38,801 nt of DNA from Defluviitaleaceae bacterium (lineage in GTDB: Bacteria; Bacillota; Clostridia; Lachnospirales; UBA5962): assembly GCA_009779915.1 (NCBI GenBank), contig WRBA01000019.1, positions 1-38,801 on the forward strand, written 5' to 3'. This document shows positions 6,943 to 15,403 of this stretch, piece by piece; the first letter of the stretch is position 1; every line of letters starts with the position of its first letter. The notes beneath the pieces were generated by a model, which saw only the letters and a list, made by a program, of their open reading frames with translations, was not told where the DNA came from and made no database searches. A program made the translations under genes and the position numbers.

Positions 6943-8424
6943 TTATCTATTATACAGCTCACATAAATACTTAAGCCCTTGTGCTATATCATCACTCAGC
7001 ATTTCCTTTTTAAACCTGAACCCCCAATTGCCATCAGCTGTCCCGGGAGTATTCATACGTGCTTCTCCTCCTAAGCTCATTAAATCCTGGATTGGTATAA
7101 TTGCAGTATTCGCCGAGGATGAAAAACATAGGCGAATTAAATCCCAAGCAATATCATCCCCCGAAATACGAAGATAACGCCGCACGAAATCTTTAATATT
7201 TTCGTCCAGCTCATGATACCAACCTATAGTAGTATTATTATCATGAGTACCTGTATAGACCACTGTATTAGAGTCATCAAAATTATGTGGCAGATAGCTG
7301 GATTTAGCTCCATCCATAAAAGCAAAATGGAGTATTTTCATACCGGGATAGCCCAAATTTTCCCGAAGTTTATTAACCTCCGGTGTGATAATCCCCAAAT
7401 CCTCCGCAATGACAGCTAAGGAGCCAAGCTCTTTCTCAATTGTCGCAAAAAATTCTTCACCGGGCCCTTTGACCCATTTACCCTTTATAGCGGTTTTAGA
7501 ATTGGCAGGTATTTGCCAAAAAGATTCAAAGCCTCTAAAATGGTCAATTCTTACAATGTCAAACATAGATAAATTATGTTTAAAACGCTTTACCCACCAT
7601 TCGTAGCCATTTTGCTTTTGAGCCTTAAAATCATATAGCGGATTACCCCAAAGCTGACCGCTTTCGCTGAAATAATCGGGAGGTACACCGGCGACTGCCT
7701 CAGGCAGCCCGTCTTTATCTTTTAAAAACAGCTCTTTATTAGCCCAATAATCCGCAGAGCTGCCTGATACAAAAATAGGTAAATCCCCTATAATTTTAAC
7801 TTCGTTTTTATTTGCATAGGCTTTAAGTTTGTCCCATTGGCTGTAAAATTCAAATTGGAGGTATTTTCGGTAATTTATTTCATCCTGTAAGCGTTCTATA
7901 TATTTTTTAAGTGCCGGTACTTCTTTATCAAATAAGGGTTTTGGCCAATCATGAAGAGGCAGATGACCCAAAAATTCCGATAGACTTTCAAACAAAGCAA
8001 AATCATGAAGCCAAGTATTCTCCGCACAAAATTTTGCAAAAGGCCTGATTGCGCCCGGATCTTTTTTGAAATTCTCATAAGCCATTTGAAAAAGGGCGTT
8101 TTTATATTTATAAACCCTGTCAAATTCAACATAATCGCAGTTTAAATCAGGAGGGTTTGCAAGTTGCAGCTTGGTAAGATAGCCTTTTTTTTGCAGAAGC
8201 TCAGGGCTTATTAAATAAATATTACCTGCAAAAGCTCCATGGCTTTGATAGGGGGAATTTCCATATCCCACAGGGGTTAATGGTAGTATTTGCCAATAGC
8301 TTTGACCGGCATTTACTAAAAAGTCTATAAAATCGTAGGCTTCTTGTCCAAAATCACCTATGCCAAAGGGACTGGGGAGGCTTGTGGGATGGCAAAGTAT
8401 ACCTGCTAGCCGCTTTTTTATCAT
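6943..8424 (-). CDS. malQ: 4-alpha-glucanotransferase (amylomaltase)
   Basis: 493 residues, full-length GH77 enzyme of the cytoplasm. It transfers alpha-1,4-glucan segments between maltooligosaccharides, freeing glucose, in maltodextrin and glycogen use. The N-terminus GILCHPTSLPSPFGIGDFG and the acceptor-site block LPLTPVGYGNSPYQSHGAF are characteristic. Catalytic residues are visible as D294 (VRIDHFRGF), E341 (IAEDLG) and D395 (TGTHDNNT). GAGGAG precedes the ATG by 8 nt. A palindromic repeat (8445-8501) separates it from the divergent nicotinate phosphoribosyltransferase gene. No other glycogen or maltose genes are in the window. Confidence 0.97.
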   Translation of the reverse strand: MIKKRLAGILCHPTSLPSPFGIGDFGQEAYDFIDFLVNAGQSYWQILPLTPVGYGNSPYQSHGAFAGNIYLISPELLQKKGYLTKLQLANPPDLNCDYVEFDRVYKYKNALFQMAYENFKKDPGAIRPFAKFCAENTWLHDFALFESLSEFLGHLPLHDWPKPLFDKEVPALKKYIERLQDEINYRKYLQFEFYSQWDKLKAYANKNEVKIIGDLPIFVSGSSADYWANKELFLKDKDGLPEAVAGVPPDYFSESGQLWGNPLYDFKAQKQNGYEWWVKRFKHNLSMFDIVRIDHFRGFESFWQIPANSKTAIKGKWVKGPGEEFFATIEKELGSLAVIAEDLGIITPEVNKLRENLGYPGMKILHFAFMDGAKSSYLPHNFDDSNTVVYTGTHDNNTTIGWYHELDENIKDFVRRYLRISGDDIAWDLIRLCFSSSANTAIIPIQDLMSLGGEARMNTPGTADGNWGFRFKKEMLSDDIAQGLKYLCELYNR

Positions 8425-8444
8425 AAAGTTCGCTCCTCTTTTTT

Positions 8445-8501
8445 AGAACCAGCGGTCAATAAGCCGAAAAGCAGATTTGCAGCTTATTGACCGCTGGTTC
8501 T
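8445..8501. repeat. Dispersed palindromic repeat, copy 1
   Basis: Perfect 20-bp arms: the left arm starts AGAACCAGCGGTC at 8445 and the right arm ends GACCGCTGGTTCT at 8501, with a 17-nt loop. It lies between divergent malQ and pncB, so it cannot terminate either. A second copy at 21218-21287 shares arms and loop blocks, and a half copy occurs at 23513-23531. Confidence 0.85.
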
Positions 8502-8591
8502 TAGTTACAATTTTTTAATAAGTATAGCACGTCCACGCTGATTGTGGTATTATAAAATTTAAGAAATTTATACTTAGGAGATGAAATGTAA

Positions 8592-10046
8592 ATGTACTAC
8601 AATAATTTAACCATGTTGGCCGATTATTATGAACTTACTATGATGCAAGGCTATTTTTTAACTAATACCCATGAACGCAAAGCAGTTTTCGATTTGTTTT
8701 TTAGAAGCAACCCTTTAGACAACGGATATTCTATAGCGGCAGGACTTGAGCAAGCTATAGAATATATAAAAGGTCTTCATTTTACTGAGGCAGATATTTC
8801 TTACCTGCGCTCTAAAGGAGTTTTTAAGGAAGAGTTTCTTGATTATTTAAGAAATTTCAAATTTAGTGGGGATGTATACGCGATTCCCGAAGGCACTGTA
8901 GTTTTTCCTCAGGAGCCTCTTTTAAGGATTACAGCCTCTGTTATAGAAGCCCAGCTTTTGGAATCCGCATTATTAAATATAATAAACCATCAGAGTCTTC
9001 TTGCTACAAAAGCAGTTAGAGTTGTAAATGCCGCTGCCGGAGATAAGGTTTTAGAATTTGGTCTTAGAAGAGCCCAAGGTCCTGATGCGGCTATTTACGG
9101 CGCACGTGCCGCGATGATAGGGGGCTGTACCGCAACTAGTAATGTGGAAGCAGGGCGTATGTTTGATGTACCAATTGCCGGCACCCATGCTCATAGCTGG
9201 GTTATGAGCTTTGATGATGAGCTTACGGCTTTTCGCGAATATGCGAAATTATATCCCAGTGTGTGTTTATTGCTTGTGGATACTTATAATACTTTAAAAT
9301 CCGGCATGCCTAATGCTTTAAAAGTTTTTAAGGAGCTAAAAGATTCGGGAGTTAAGATTGGAACATACGGCGTTAGACTGGACAGCGGCGACTTAGCTTA
9401 CTTATCTAAACGAGTGAGAGAGATGCTTGATGAAGCAGGATTTCATGACGCTATTATCAGCGCATCCGGAGATTTGGATGAAAATTTGATTACCAATCTT
9501 AAAGGGGAGGATGCTAAAATCACTCTCTGGGGAGTTGGCACAAAACTTATAACCTCTGATAAATGTCCGGCTTTTGGAGGCATATATAAGCTCGCTGCAG
9601 AAATTATAGAGGATGGGAAAGTTGTTCCTAAAATAAAAATTTCTGAAAACCCTGCAAAAATTACAAACCCTGGAATTAAGACGGTATTTAGACTTTATGA
9701 TAAAGCTACAGGAAAAGTAAAAGCGGATTTAATTAGTTTATATGATGAAATCATTGATGCTAATCAGGATTTGACAATTTTTGATCCTATTAACACATGG
9801 AAAAAGATGACTTTAAAAGGCGGGGAGTTTTGGGTGAAGAATCTTCTTGTGCCTGTATTTTTAAATGGGGAATGTGTTTATAAGTCTCCAAGTGTTATGG
9901 AGATTGCTGCTTTCTGCAAAGAAGACCAAGAGACTTTGTGGGAGGAAAACCGAAGATTATTTAAGCCCAATATTTTACCGGTAGATCTTTCGGAGAAATT
10001 ATATAATCTTAAACGGGAAATGATTTATGAAATAAGAGGAGAATAG
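8592..10046 (+). CDS. pncB: Nicotinate phosphoribosyltransferase
   Basis: 484 residues. It converts nicotinate, PRPP and ATP to nicotinate mononucleotide in the Preiss-Handler NAD salvage route. Recognised by the opening MLADYYELTMMQGYF, EFGLRRAQGPDAAIYGARAA, the GTHAHSWVM block, VDTYNT followed by GVRLDSGDL, and the phosphate-binding end of the barrel at GVGTKLITS. Length agrees with the clostridial/bacillar long form. AGGAGA lies about 10 nt upstream of the ATG. It is a single-gene unit, divergent from malQ. A 10-bp hairpin without a T-run (10060-10086) follows. Confidence 0.96.
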   Translation: MYYNNLTMLADYYELTMMQGYFLTNTHERKAVFDLFFRSNPLDNGYSIAAGLEQAIEYIKGLHFTEADISYLRSKGVFKEEFLDYLRNFKFSGDVYAIPEGTVVFPQEPLLRITASVIEAQLLESALLNIINHQSLLATKAVRVVNAAAGDKVLEFGLRRAQGPDAAIYGARAAMIGGCTATSNVEAGRMFDVPIAGTHAHSWVMSFDDELTAFREYAKLYPSVCLLLVDTYNTLKSGMPNALKVFKELKDSGVKIGTYGVRLDSGDLAYLSKRVREMLDEAGFHDAIISASGDLDENLITNLKGEDAKITLWGVGTKLITSDKCPAFGGIYKLAAEIIEDGKVVPKIKISENPAKITNPGIKTVFRLYDKATGKVKADLISLYDEIIDANQDLTIFDPINTWKKMTLKGGEFWVKNLLVPVFLNGECVYKSPSVMEIAAFCKEDQETLWEENRRLFKPNILPVDLSEKLYNLKREMIYEIRGE

Positions 10047-10059
10047 CACTTATACTGCT

Positions 10060-10086
10060 TTAACTTGTGAAAACCCCACAAGTTAA
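10060..10086 (+). terminator. Possible weak terminator hairpin after pncB
   Basis: Arms TTAACTTGTG (10060-10069) and CACAAGTTAA (10077-10086) pair perfectly, but no T-run follows. The remainder of the spacer to 10325 holds the direct repeats and promoter listed next. Confidence 0.35.
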
Positions 10087-10187
10087 CTCACTTATAAGCA
10101 AAAAATCGTAATAAATTTGTAAAGAATAAAGAGGAAAAAACACATCACAGGATGAGAACGAGGGCACTTAAAGCTATTGATAGACAA

Positions 10188-10208
10188 AAATTTGTAACAA
10201 ATTTGTAA
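10188..10208 (+). promoter_or_regulatory. Tandem 11-bp-spaced repeats upstream of a promoter (possible operator)
   Basis: AAATTTGTAA occurs at 10188-10197 and again at 10199-10208, one helical turn apart and ending 17 nt before the -35 box. A third copy lies at 10113-10122. Phased direct repeats next to a promoter suggest a regulator site, but in AT-rich DNA this is tentative. Confidence 0.35.
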
Positions 10209-10225
10209 AAATTACCTTAATAGGA

Positions 10226-10254
10226 TTGAAGGTTGGATATAAAAGTGTTATAAT
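10226..10254 (+). promoter_or_regulatory. Sigma-A-type promoter
   Basis: -35 TTGAAG (10226-10231), exactly 17 nt, -10 TATAAT (10249-10254). Expected transcription start near 10261, which supports translation of the downstream gene from ATG 10326 rather than from 10257. Confidence 0.75.
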
Positions 10255-10325
10255 GTGTGCATATGAGTGAAAAATCTGCAAAACTGAGCATAGGTGTTAA
10301 TGGTAACGGTTGGAGGATTTCCCCA

Positions 10326-11156
10326 ATGAAGAAAATTTGCTTTATGTTAGCATTTTTATTGATATTTCAGGTGTTTACATTAGTAGTTGTGGACGCTACG
10401 GCAATTACTACAGTAAGCAGTGCCTATCCACTTGATGTTAATCAGCAGATACGAGGGAGAGTTGTTAATTTTACCCTCGATGTTCCATCGGCGTGGAGGA
10501 GGCATGTTGAAGTTCAGCGGGAATTTTTTCAAAACCCTCAGCCTATTTTAGAGAGGCTTATATTTCATTATAGACCGGCAAATATTGCTGCTTCCAGGGC
10601 TTTGCTTTTAGAAATTGCTGTGTTTAATCGTGATGACTGGCAGGACAACTTAGGTTATACAAGGCTAACTGAAACGGACAATCATGTATATGCAATAAGA
10701 GTAGCAACCTCAAATCCATTTGTATTCGGCGCAGACAGGCTTTTGTTTGACAATATGATAAGAGATGCCTCAAATCCAGCATTTTTAATGGATTATATGA
10801 GCGTGCCTAGAGGCGGGGATATGGTTGTTCGTAATACTGTTTCAGTTAATGGAAAAAGAATGAGTTCACCAACCTTTACAACGGCACAGAGAGTTGTTTT
10901 TGTTCCTATCAGAGAGGTGGCGGAAGCCCTTGGGTATACTGTAGGATGGGATACGGCAACTAGCAGTGTTACTATATCCAGTGGGACGTTTTTTACAACG
11001 CTTACCAGAGATGCAACAATTAGACAAAGGCATAATATTATTAATATTGATGGGATAAGCTATGTGTCTACTATGTTTTTTCTTCAGGTTATGCAGTGTA
11101 ATGTAGAGATTGATGAGCATAGTAATGTTAGGATAAATAGAGAAGTAAGAAGGTAA
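10326..11156 (+). CDS. Secreted protein with C-terminal copper amine oxidase N-terminal-like domain
   Basis: 276 residues. A signal peptide or N-terminal anchor, KKICFMLAFLLIFQVFTLVV, ends near residue 25. The middle (about 35-165) is not recognised; it includes NFTLDVPSAWRR and resembles an extracellular beta domain. The C-terminal 90 or so residues are of the copper amine oxidase N1 (stalk) type common in Firmicute surface proteins: VSVNGKRM, VFVPIREVAEALGYTVGWD and VTISSG. Despite the domain name this does not imply amine oxidase activity; it is usually a non-catalytic cell-surface module. GGAGG lies 9-10 nt before ATG 10326, which agrees with the promoter position. A strong terminator at 11206 makes it a single-gene transcript. 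Confidence 0.8.
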   Translation: MKKICFMLAFLLIFQVFTLVVVDATAITTVSSAYPLDVNQQIRGRVVNFTLDVPSAWRRHVEVQREFFQNPQPILERLIFHYRPANIAASRALLLEIAVFNRDDWQDNLGYTRLTETDNHVYAIRVATSNPFVFGADRLLFDNMIRDASNPAFLMDYMSVPRGGDMVVRNTVSVNGKRMSSPTFTTAQRVVFVPIREVAEALGYTVGWDTATSSVTISSGTFFTTLTRDATIRQRHNIINIDGISYVSTMFFLQVMQCNVEIDEHSNVRINREVRR

Positions 11157-11205
11157 ATAGTGGGAGAAGTAGTTGAAAGTTGAATAAATGTGTAACATTA
11201 AAGAT

Positions 11206-11238
11206 ATAGAGACTGACTTTAATCAGTCTCTATTTTTT
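11206..11238 (+). terminator. Rho-independent terminator
   Basis: Perfect 11-bp arms ATAGAGACTGA (11206-11216) and TCAGTCTCTAT (11223-11233), loop CTTTAA, then TTTTTT. Confidence 0.92.
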
Positions 11239-11381
11239 ATAGTGAATTTAACACTCTTAAGTTAATCAGATATATTATTTAACGAAGAGCCTAACAGACC
11301 TTGGGGCTGACTTGACCGTATTTATAAGCAAATAGGCAAAATTTTGCTAATCAATTTTTAATTTTTGAGAGGATGAATCTT

Positions 11382-12164
11382 ATGTATTGCTATAAGCATA
11401 CAGATTGTGTATCGGTTGGTATATGCATGTCTTGTGGGCAGCATATTTGTGCAGATTGCTCTGTTAATATAGACAATTTATACTATTGTAAAGATTGTGT
11501 TACTAAAATGGCGGGGGCGGGCTCTCAGGAGAGCAGTACTTCTCAATCGCCGCCACCAATACCAATACCGCCGCCAGGTCACAATCAACACCAGCAGCAA
11601 TTTTATCAAAATAATTACAATTATTCTCATGGACCAGGACCAGGGCAAATACGGCGATATAGAAAAAATGGTTTTTTACTTTTTCTTCTTTCGGCAGTGC
11701 CAGGGCTTAATTATATGTATCTTGGGCTTATGAAACGTGGACTATTTATTATGACATTGTTCTTTGGCTTTATATTTCTTGCTCATGAAATTGGAACAAG
11801 GTTATTTATGTTTTGTGTTTATATTTTGATTTGCTTCTCACTTTTTGATAGCTTTAGAGTTAGGCGATTATTGACAGAGGGATTTGTTGTACTTGATGCT
11901 TCAGACGATATTTTATCATTTTTTAAAGAAAACAAGAAGTCGATAATACTATTTTTTATAATAGCAGTTCTTTTTGGTATTATTGGAAGAATAGGTAGAT
12001 TTTTTATGAATATGGATATTGCATATATCCCTGCTGGGGTAGGAAGTGCTTTTGGGGCAGCATCTAACTTCTTATCCTTTGCAGCAGGGCTTTTAGTAAT
12101 CGTAGTCGGCTGTTATATTGTTGCTAAATTTATATCTAAGCAAGGGAAAGATAAAAACCAATAA
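11382..12164 (+). CDS. B-box zinc-finger membrane protein, unknown function
   Basis: 260 residues in three parts. The N-terminal 40 residues form a compact Cys/His cluster (C3, H6, C9, C15, C18, C23, C26, C36, C39; MSCGQHICADC is typical), matching the prokaryotic B-box-type zinc finger. A flexible low-complexity linker follows, rich in Pro, Gln and Asn (residues about 47-90). Then come four to five hydrophobic segments, the first pair containing SAVPGLNYMYLG, a motif seen in TM2-like proteins. The most likely topology puts the zinc finger in the cytoplasm. GAGAGG precedes ATG 11382 by 9 nt; an in-frame ATG at 11373 is too close to that site. It lies upstream of parAB but is separated from it by a large hairpin. 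No function can be assigned. Confidence 0.75.
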   Translation: MYCYKHTDCVSVGICMSCGQHICADCSVNIDNLYYCKDCVTKMAGAGSQESSTSQSPPPIPIPPPGHNQHQQQFYQNNYNYSHGPGPGQIRRYRKNGFLLFLLSAVPGLNYMYLGLMKRGLFIMTLFFGFIFLAHEIGTRLFMFCVYILICFSLFDSFRVRRLLTEGFVVLDASDDILSFFKENKKSIILFFIIAVLFGIIGRIGRFFMNMDIAYIPAGVGSAFGAASNFLSFAAGLLVIVVGCYIVAKFISKQGKDKNQ

Positions 12165-12191
12165 AAAACCATTTACTCACTTGAAGAGAAG

Positions 12192-12263
12192 AACATTGCA
12201 GAGTCGCACTCTACAAAAATGTCAAGTTGTTGACATGATTGCAGAGCGCGACTCTGCAATGTT
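12192..12263. repeat. Two-tier palindrome upstream of parA
   Basis: Outer arms of 21 nt start AACATTGCAGAGTCGC at 12192 and end GCGACTCTGCAATGTT at 12263, 20 of 21 paired. An inner palindrome, ATGTCAA-GTTG-TTGACAT, sits at 12219-12236. A TTTTGTTT stretch follows on the plus strand, so it may terminate the B-box gene transcript. It does not match the parS consensus. Confidence 0.6.
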
Positions 12264-12316
12264 TTGTTTCGATTAAAAGAAAAAACAAAAAAACACTGGT
12301 TTTTTTGTTTGTACAG

Positions 12317-12325
12317 TGTTATAAT
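12317..12325 (+). promoter_or_regulatory. Extended -10 promoter element of parAB
   Basis: TGTTATAAT gives an extended -10 (TGn) plus perfect TATAAT, 35 nt upstream of the parA start. No good -35 is seen at the standard distance, which suits an extended -10 promoter. Confidence 0.5.
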
Positions 12326-12359
12326 CAAATCTGAAATTATTTGCTTAAGGATGATTTAT

Positions 12360-13124
12360 TTGGGAAGAGTTATTTCCGTTACAAACCAAAAAGGCGGTGT
12401 TGGCAAGACCACCACCTGCATAAACCTTTCGGCATGTTTGGCACAAGCAGGCAAAAAGGTGCTGACTATAGACGCAGACCCACAAGGGAATACTTCTAGC
12501 GGTTTAGGAATACAAAAAGATATATTAACTAAAACTCTATATAATTTATTATTGGGAGAAATATATATAGAACAAGTTATCCATAATACTATTGTGGATA
12601 ATCTATTTGTAATTCCATCTAATATGAATTTGGCGGGTGCTGAAATAGAGCTGGTTGGCATGGAAAATAGGGAGTATATTTTAAAAAAAATTATAGATAA
12701 TACGAAATTTTTATACGATTTTATACTCATCGACTGTCCGCCATCTTTGAATTTACTTACAATTAACGCTTTGACAGCGTCTGACTCTGTCCTTGTTCCC
12801 ATACAATGTGAATATTTTGCCTTAGAGGGGTTAACTCAACTCCTTCATACGGTGAGCTTGGTTCAAAAACGCTTAAATCCTCATTTGGAGATGGAAGGCG
12901 TTGTATTTACTATGTATGATGCGCGGACAAACTTATCATTACAAGTGATTGAAGAGGTCAAAAAACACCTGCCTAACAATGTTTATAGAAGTATAATTCC
13001 TCGTAATGTAAGACTATCAGAAGCCCCCAGTCATGGTTTACCTATAACAATGTATGATGAAAAGTCTAAAGGGGCAGAGAGCTATATCTTGCTTGCCGAA
13101 GAAGTTATGGAGAGGAGAAAATAA
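12360..13124 (+). CDS. parA: Chromosome-partitioning ATPase ParA/Soj
   Basis: 254 residues. It is a deviant-Walker ATPase that binds DNA non-specifically and is driven by ParB-parS complexes in chromosome segregation; in Bacillus (Soj) it also modulates DnaA. It opens GRVISVTNQKGGVGKTTTC with the deviant Walker A at 11-18, and has DADPQGN (Walker A') and DFILIDCPPSL (Walker B). Length is typical of the chromosomal type rather than long plasmid ParA. I choose the TTG at 12360, preceded by AAGGA with 8-nt spacing, because family members start MGKxIxxTNQKGG. ATG 12351 is the alternative and would overlap the ribosome binding site. parB follows one base after the stop codon. The usual gidA/gidB/oriC neighbours are absent. 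Confidence 0.95.
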   Translation: MGRVISVTNQKGGVGKTTTCINLSACLAQAGKKVLTIDADPQGNTSSGLGIQKDILTKTLYNLLLGEIYIEQVIHNTIVDNLFVIPSNMNLAGAEIELVGMENREYILKKIIDNTKFLYDFILIDCPPSLNLLTINALTASDSVLVPIQCEYFALEGLTQLLHTVSLVQKRLNPHLEMEGVVFTMYDARTNLSLQVIEEVKKHLPNNVYRSIIPRNVRLSEAPSHGLPITMYDEKSKGAESYILLAEEVMERRK

Positions 13125-13125
13125 G

Positions 13126-14043
13126 ATGGCTGCAGAGCGAAGAGCCTTAGGTAAAGGATTAGGCGCACTAATTGCTGCGGAAGAAAATTTAGTCGATTTA
13201 GCTTCTAGAGAGAGAGAAGGCAAAAATCCAGATGATTTTGGAATATTGGAAGTGGATATAAACAAGGTTGAGCCTAACAAAGATCAACCGAGAAAGCGAT
13301 TTGATGAAGAAGGACTGGAAGAGCTGGCTAATTCCATAAAGCAGTTTGGTATAATACAGCCTCTTATTGTGACAGAGATAGAAAATAATCCTGAATTTTA
13401 TAAAATTGTTGCAGGGGAACGGCGATGGAGAGCTGCTAGACTGGCTCAACAAAAAACAGTCCCTGTTATTATAAAAAAATTAGGCGAGATGGAAACTCTC
13501 CAGATTGCACTTATTGAAAACATTCAACGTCAAGACCTAAACCCTATTGAAGAAGCCCTTTGTTATCAGAAACTTTGTGATGTTTTCTTTTTCAGACAGG
13601 AAGATATCGCTGTAAAAGTAGGTAAGAGCAGGGCAAGTATTTCTGGGGTAATGAGCTTATTAAAGCTAGACCCACGTATTCAAAACCTTATAGCTGAAGG
13701 AAGGCTCACGGCAAGTCATGGGAGAAAACTCTTAGAGATTCATGATGGAAATACCCAGTTTGAAATAGGGGAAAAAATTATTGAAGAGCAGTTAAATATT
13801 AGCCAAGTTAGTACTCATTTAGAGAGTATTAATAAAAAAGAAGATTTGCCAAAAAAAAGTGAGAAAATTCAAATTGATGATGAATTTGATAGTCTATACA
13901 AAGCAATTGAAAAAGAATTGATGGGTGTCCTTGGTACGAAGGTTAGTATTAAAGAAAGGAAAGATAAAGGAAAAATTGAAATAGAGTATTTTAGTAAAGA
14001 AGATTTAGATAGACTTATAGGAATGTTTAAAAATATGAATTAA
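13126..14043 (+). CDS. parB: Chromosome-partitioning protein ParB/Spo0J
   Basis: 305 residues. It is the centromere-binding CTP-dependent clamp partner of ParA. The RRALGKGLGALI start (about 5-16) is the conserved ParA-contacting N-terminus. The ParB/Srx domain runs VDINKVEPNKDQPRKRFD to GERRWRAA (97-104), with the CTP-binding elements GERR and ENIQRQDLNP. The KorB-like HTH region follows (QEDIAVKVGKSRASISGVM), with a C-terminal dimerisation segment at the end. ATG 13126 follows the parA stop codon by one base, with GGAG inside the parA end. No sequence close to the parS consensus TGTTTCACGTGAAACA was seen in this window. Confidence 0.95.
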   Translation: MAAERRALGKGLGALIAAEENLVDLASREREGKNPDDFGILEVDINKVEPNKDQPRKRFDEEGLEELANSIKQFGIIQPLIVTEIENNPEFYKIVAGERRWRAARLAQQKTVPVIIKKLGEMETLQIALIENIQRQDLNPIEEALCYQKLCDVFFFRQEDIAVKVGKSRASISGVMSLLKLDPRIQNLIAEGRLTASHGRKLLEIHDGNTQFEIGEKIIEEQLNISQVSTHLESINKKEDLPKKSEKIQIDDEFDSLYKAIEKELMGVLGTKVSIKERKDKGKIEIEYFSKEDLDRLIGMFKNMN

Positions 14044-14072
14044 AATAGTTCCACTGTGTCGAAAAAATGTTC

Positions 14073-14093
14073 GCCCCTATAAAATATAGGGGC
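14073..14093. terminator. Terminator between convergent parB and murA
   Basis: Perfect arms GCCCCTATA (14073-14081) and TATAGGGGC (14085-14093) with an AAA loop, followed by ATTTTATTT on the plus strand. Confidence 0.8.
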
Positions 14094-14113
14094 ATTTTAT
14101 TTGATAACTTCCT

Positions 14114-15403
14114 TTATACAACTTTTTCTATTGATGCATCTATAGAAACCCTCTCAATTTTAACACCTAAATTTAATAATTTGTTTTCTAATTTATAATA
14201 CCCTCTGTCTATATGATAGATATTTTCAATTTCACTTGTTCCATCGGCGCAGGCAGCTGCTATTACAAGAGCTGCCCCTGCTCTTAAATCTGTAGCCATA
14301 ACTCTTGCGCCGCTTAAGCACTCAACCCCTTCTATAAGAGCAGATCTAGAGGCAATTTTAATATTTGCCCCCATTTTAACAAGTTCAGGTACATGCATGA
14401 AACGATTTTCGAATATAGTTTCTGTAACAATACTATTTCCTTTAACAAGAGCTAAAGCAGAGGTAAAAGGTGCCTGCAAATCTGTAGGAAAGCCCGGATG
14501 AGGCATTGTCTTGATTTCAGTAGCGTCGAGATACATAAAACCGGGGGATTTAACCCTAAGTCCATTAGCAGATTCAGAAATATCCACGCCCATTTCCCGA
14601 AGTTTTGCGATAACAGGCTTTAAATGATCCCCCGCTATGTCCTCCAGAAAAATCTCACCACCCCTGGCAGCCGTTGCTGCCATGAGAGTTCCTGCTTCAA
14701 TCCTGTCCGGTATTATGGTATAATTTGCTCCATGCAGATGTTTAACACCTGTAATTTTTATGGTATTTGTACCGGCACCTTTTACATTTGCGCCCATTGT
14801 ATTTAAGAAATTAGCTAAGTCCACGATTTCGGGTTCTGTTGCAGCATTTTCTATAGTGGTTAACCCGTCAGCTAAAGTAGCTGCCATCATAATATTTTCT
14901 GTAGCGCCAACTGAGGGAAAATCTAAATAAATTTTATCCCCTATAAGATATTTAGCAGAGGCTAAAGTCTTGCCATGTTCAATATCAATCTTTGCACCAA
15001 GGGCAGCAAAGCCTTTAAGATGCAAGTCAATGGGACGAAGTCCAATATTACAGCCTCCCGGCATATCGAGAGTTGCTTGTCCAAACCTAGCTAAAACAGG
15101 TCCCATTACTAAAAAAGAAGCACGAATAGCAGTGGCAAGTTCGTAAGGTATTTCACAAGTTTTTATACCTTGCGGGCGTATAATTAAAGATTGCTTTAGA
15201 GGGTTCCATATAACCATAGCCCCAAAGGATTCTAATATACTCTTCATGGCGAGGCAATCGCTTAAAGGAGGAATGCCGTGAAGTATAGACTCCTCGTCAG
15301 TTAATAAACAAGCAGCCATAATAGGCAGCGCAGCATTTTTTGCACCACTTATGCGAACGCTTCCGGAAAGAACTGAAGAACCTTTTATAATGAATTTGTC
15401 CAA
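14114..15403 (-). CDS. murA: UDP-N-acetylglucosamine 1-carboxyvinyltransferase (MurA)
   Basis: 429 residues. It catalyses the first committed step of peptidoglycan synthesis, adding enolpyruvate from PEP to UDP-GlcNAc in the cytoplasm. Seen: GSVRISGAKNAALP with K22 and N23 of the active site, the PEP/fosfomycin-reactive cysteine C118 in DMPGGCNIGLRPIDLH, and DRIEAGT farther on. The HPGFPTDLQAPF block and RAGAALVIAA near the C-terminus are diagnostic. The start is a TTG at 15403 preceded by AGGGAG. Many Firmicutes carry two MurA paralogs, and I cannot say which this is. It is alone on its strand, facing parB. Confidence 0.97.
   Translation of the reverse strand: MDKFIIKGSSVLSGSVRISGAKNAALPIMAACLLTDEESILHGIPPLSDCLAMKSILESFGAMVIWNPLKQSLIIRPQGIKTCEIPYELATAIRASFLVMGPVLARFGQATLDMPGGCNIGLRPIDLHLKGFAALGAKIDIEHGKTLASAKYLIGDKIYLDFPSVGATENIMMAATLADGLTTIENAATEPEIVDLANFLNTMGANVKGAGTNTIKITGVKHLHGANYTIIPDRIEAGTLMAATAARGGEIFLEDIAGDHLKPVIAKLREMGVDISESANGLRVKSPGFMYLDATEIKTMPHPGFPTDLQAPFTSALALVKGNSIVTETIFENRFMHVPELVKMGANIKIASRSALIEGVECLSGARVMATDLRAGAALVIAAACADGTSEIENIYHIDRGYYKLENKLLNLGVKIERVSIDASIEKVV

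Noticed and set aside
12192-12263. parS centromere site
   Set aside because: No match to the TGTTTCACGTGAAACA consensus.
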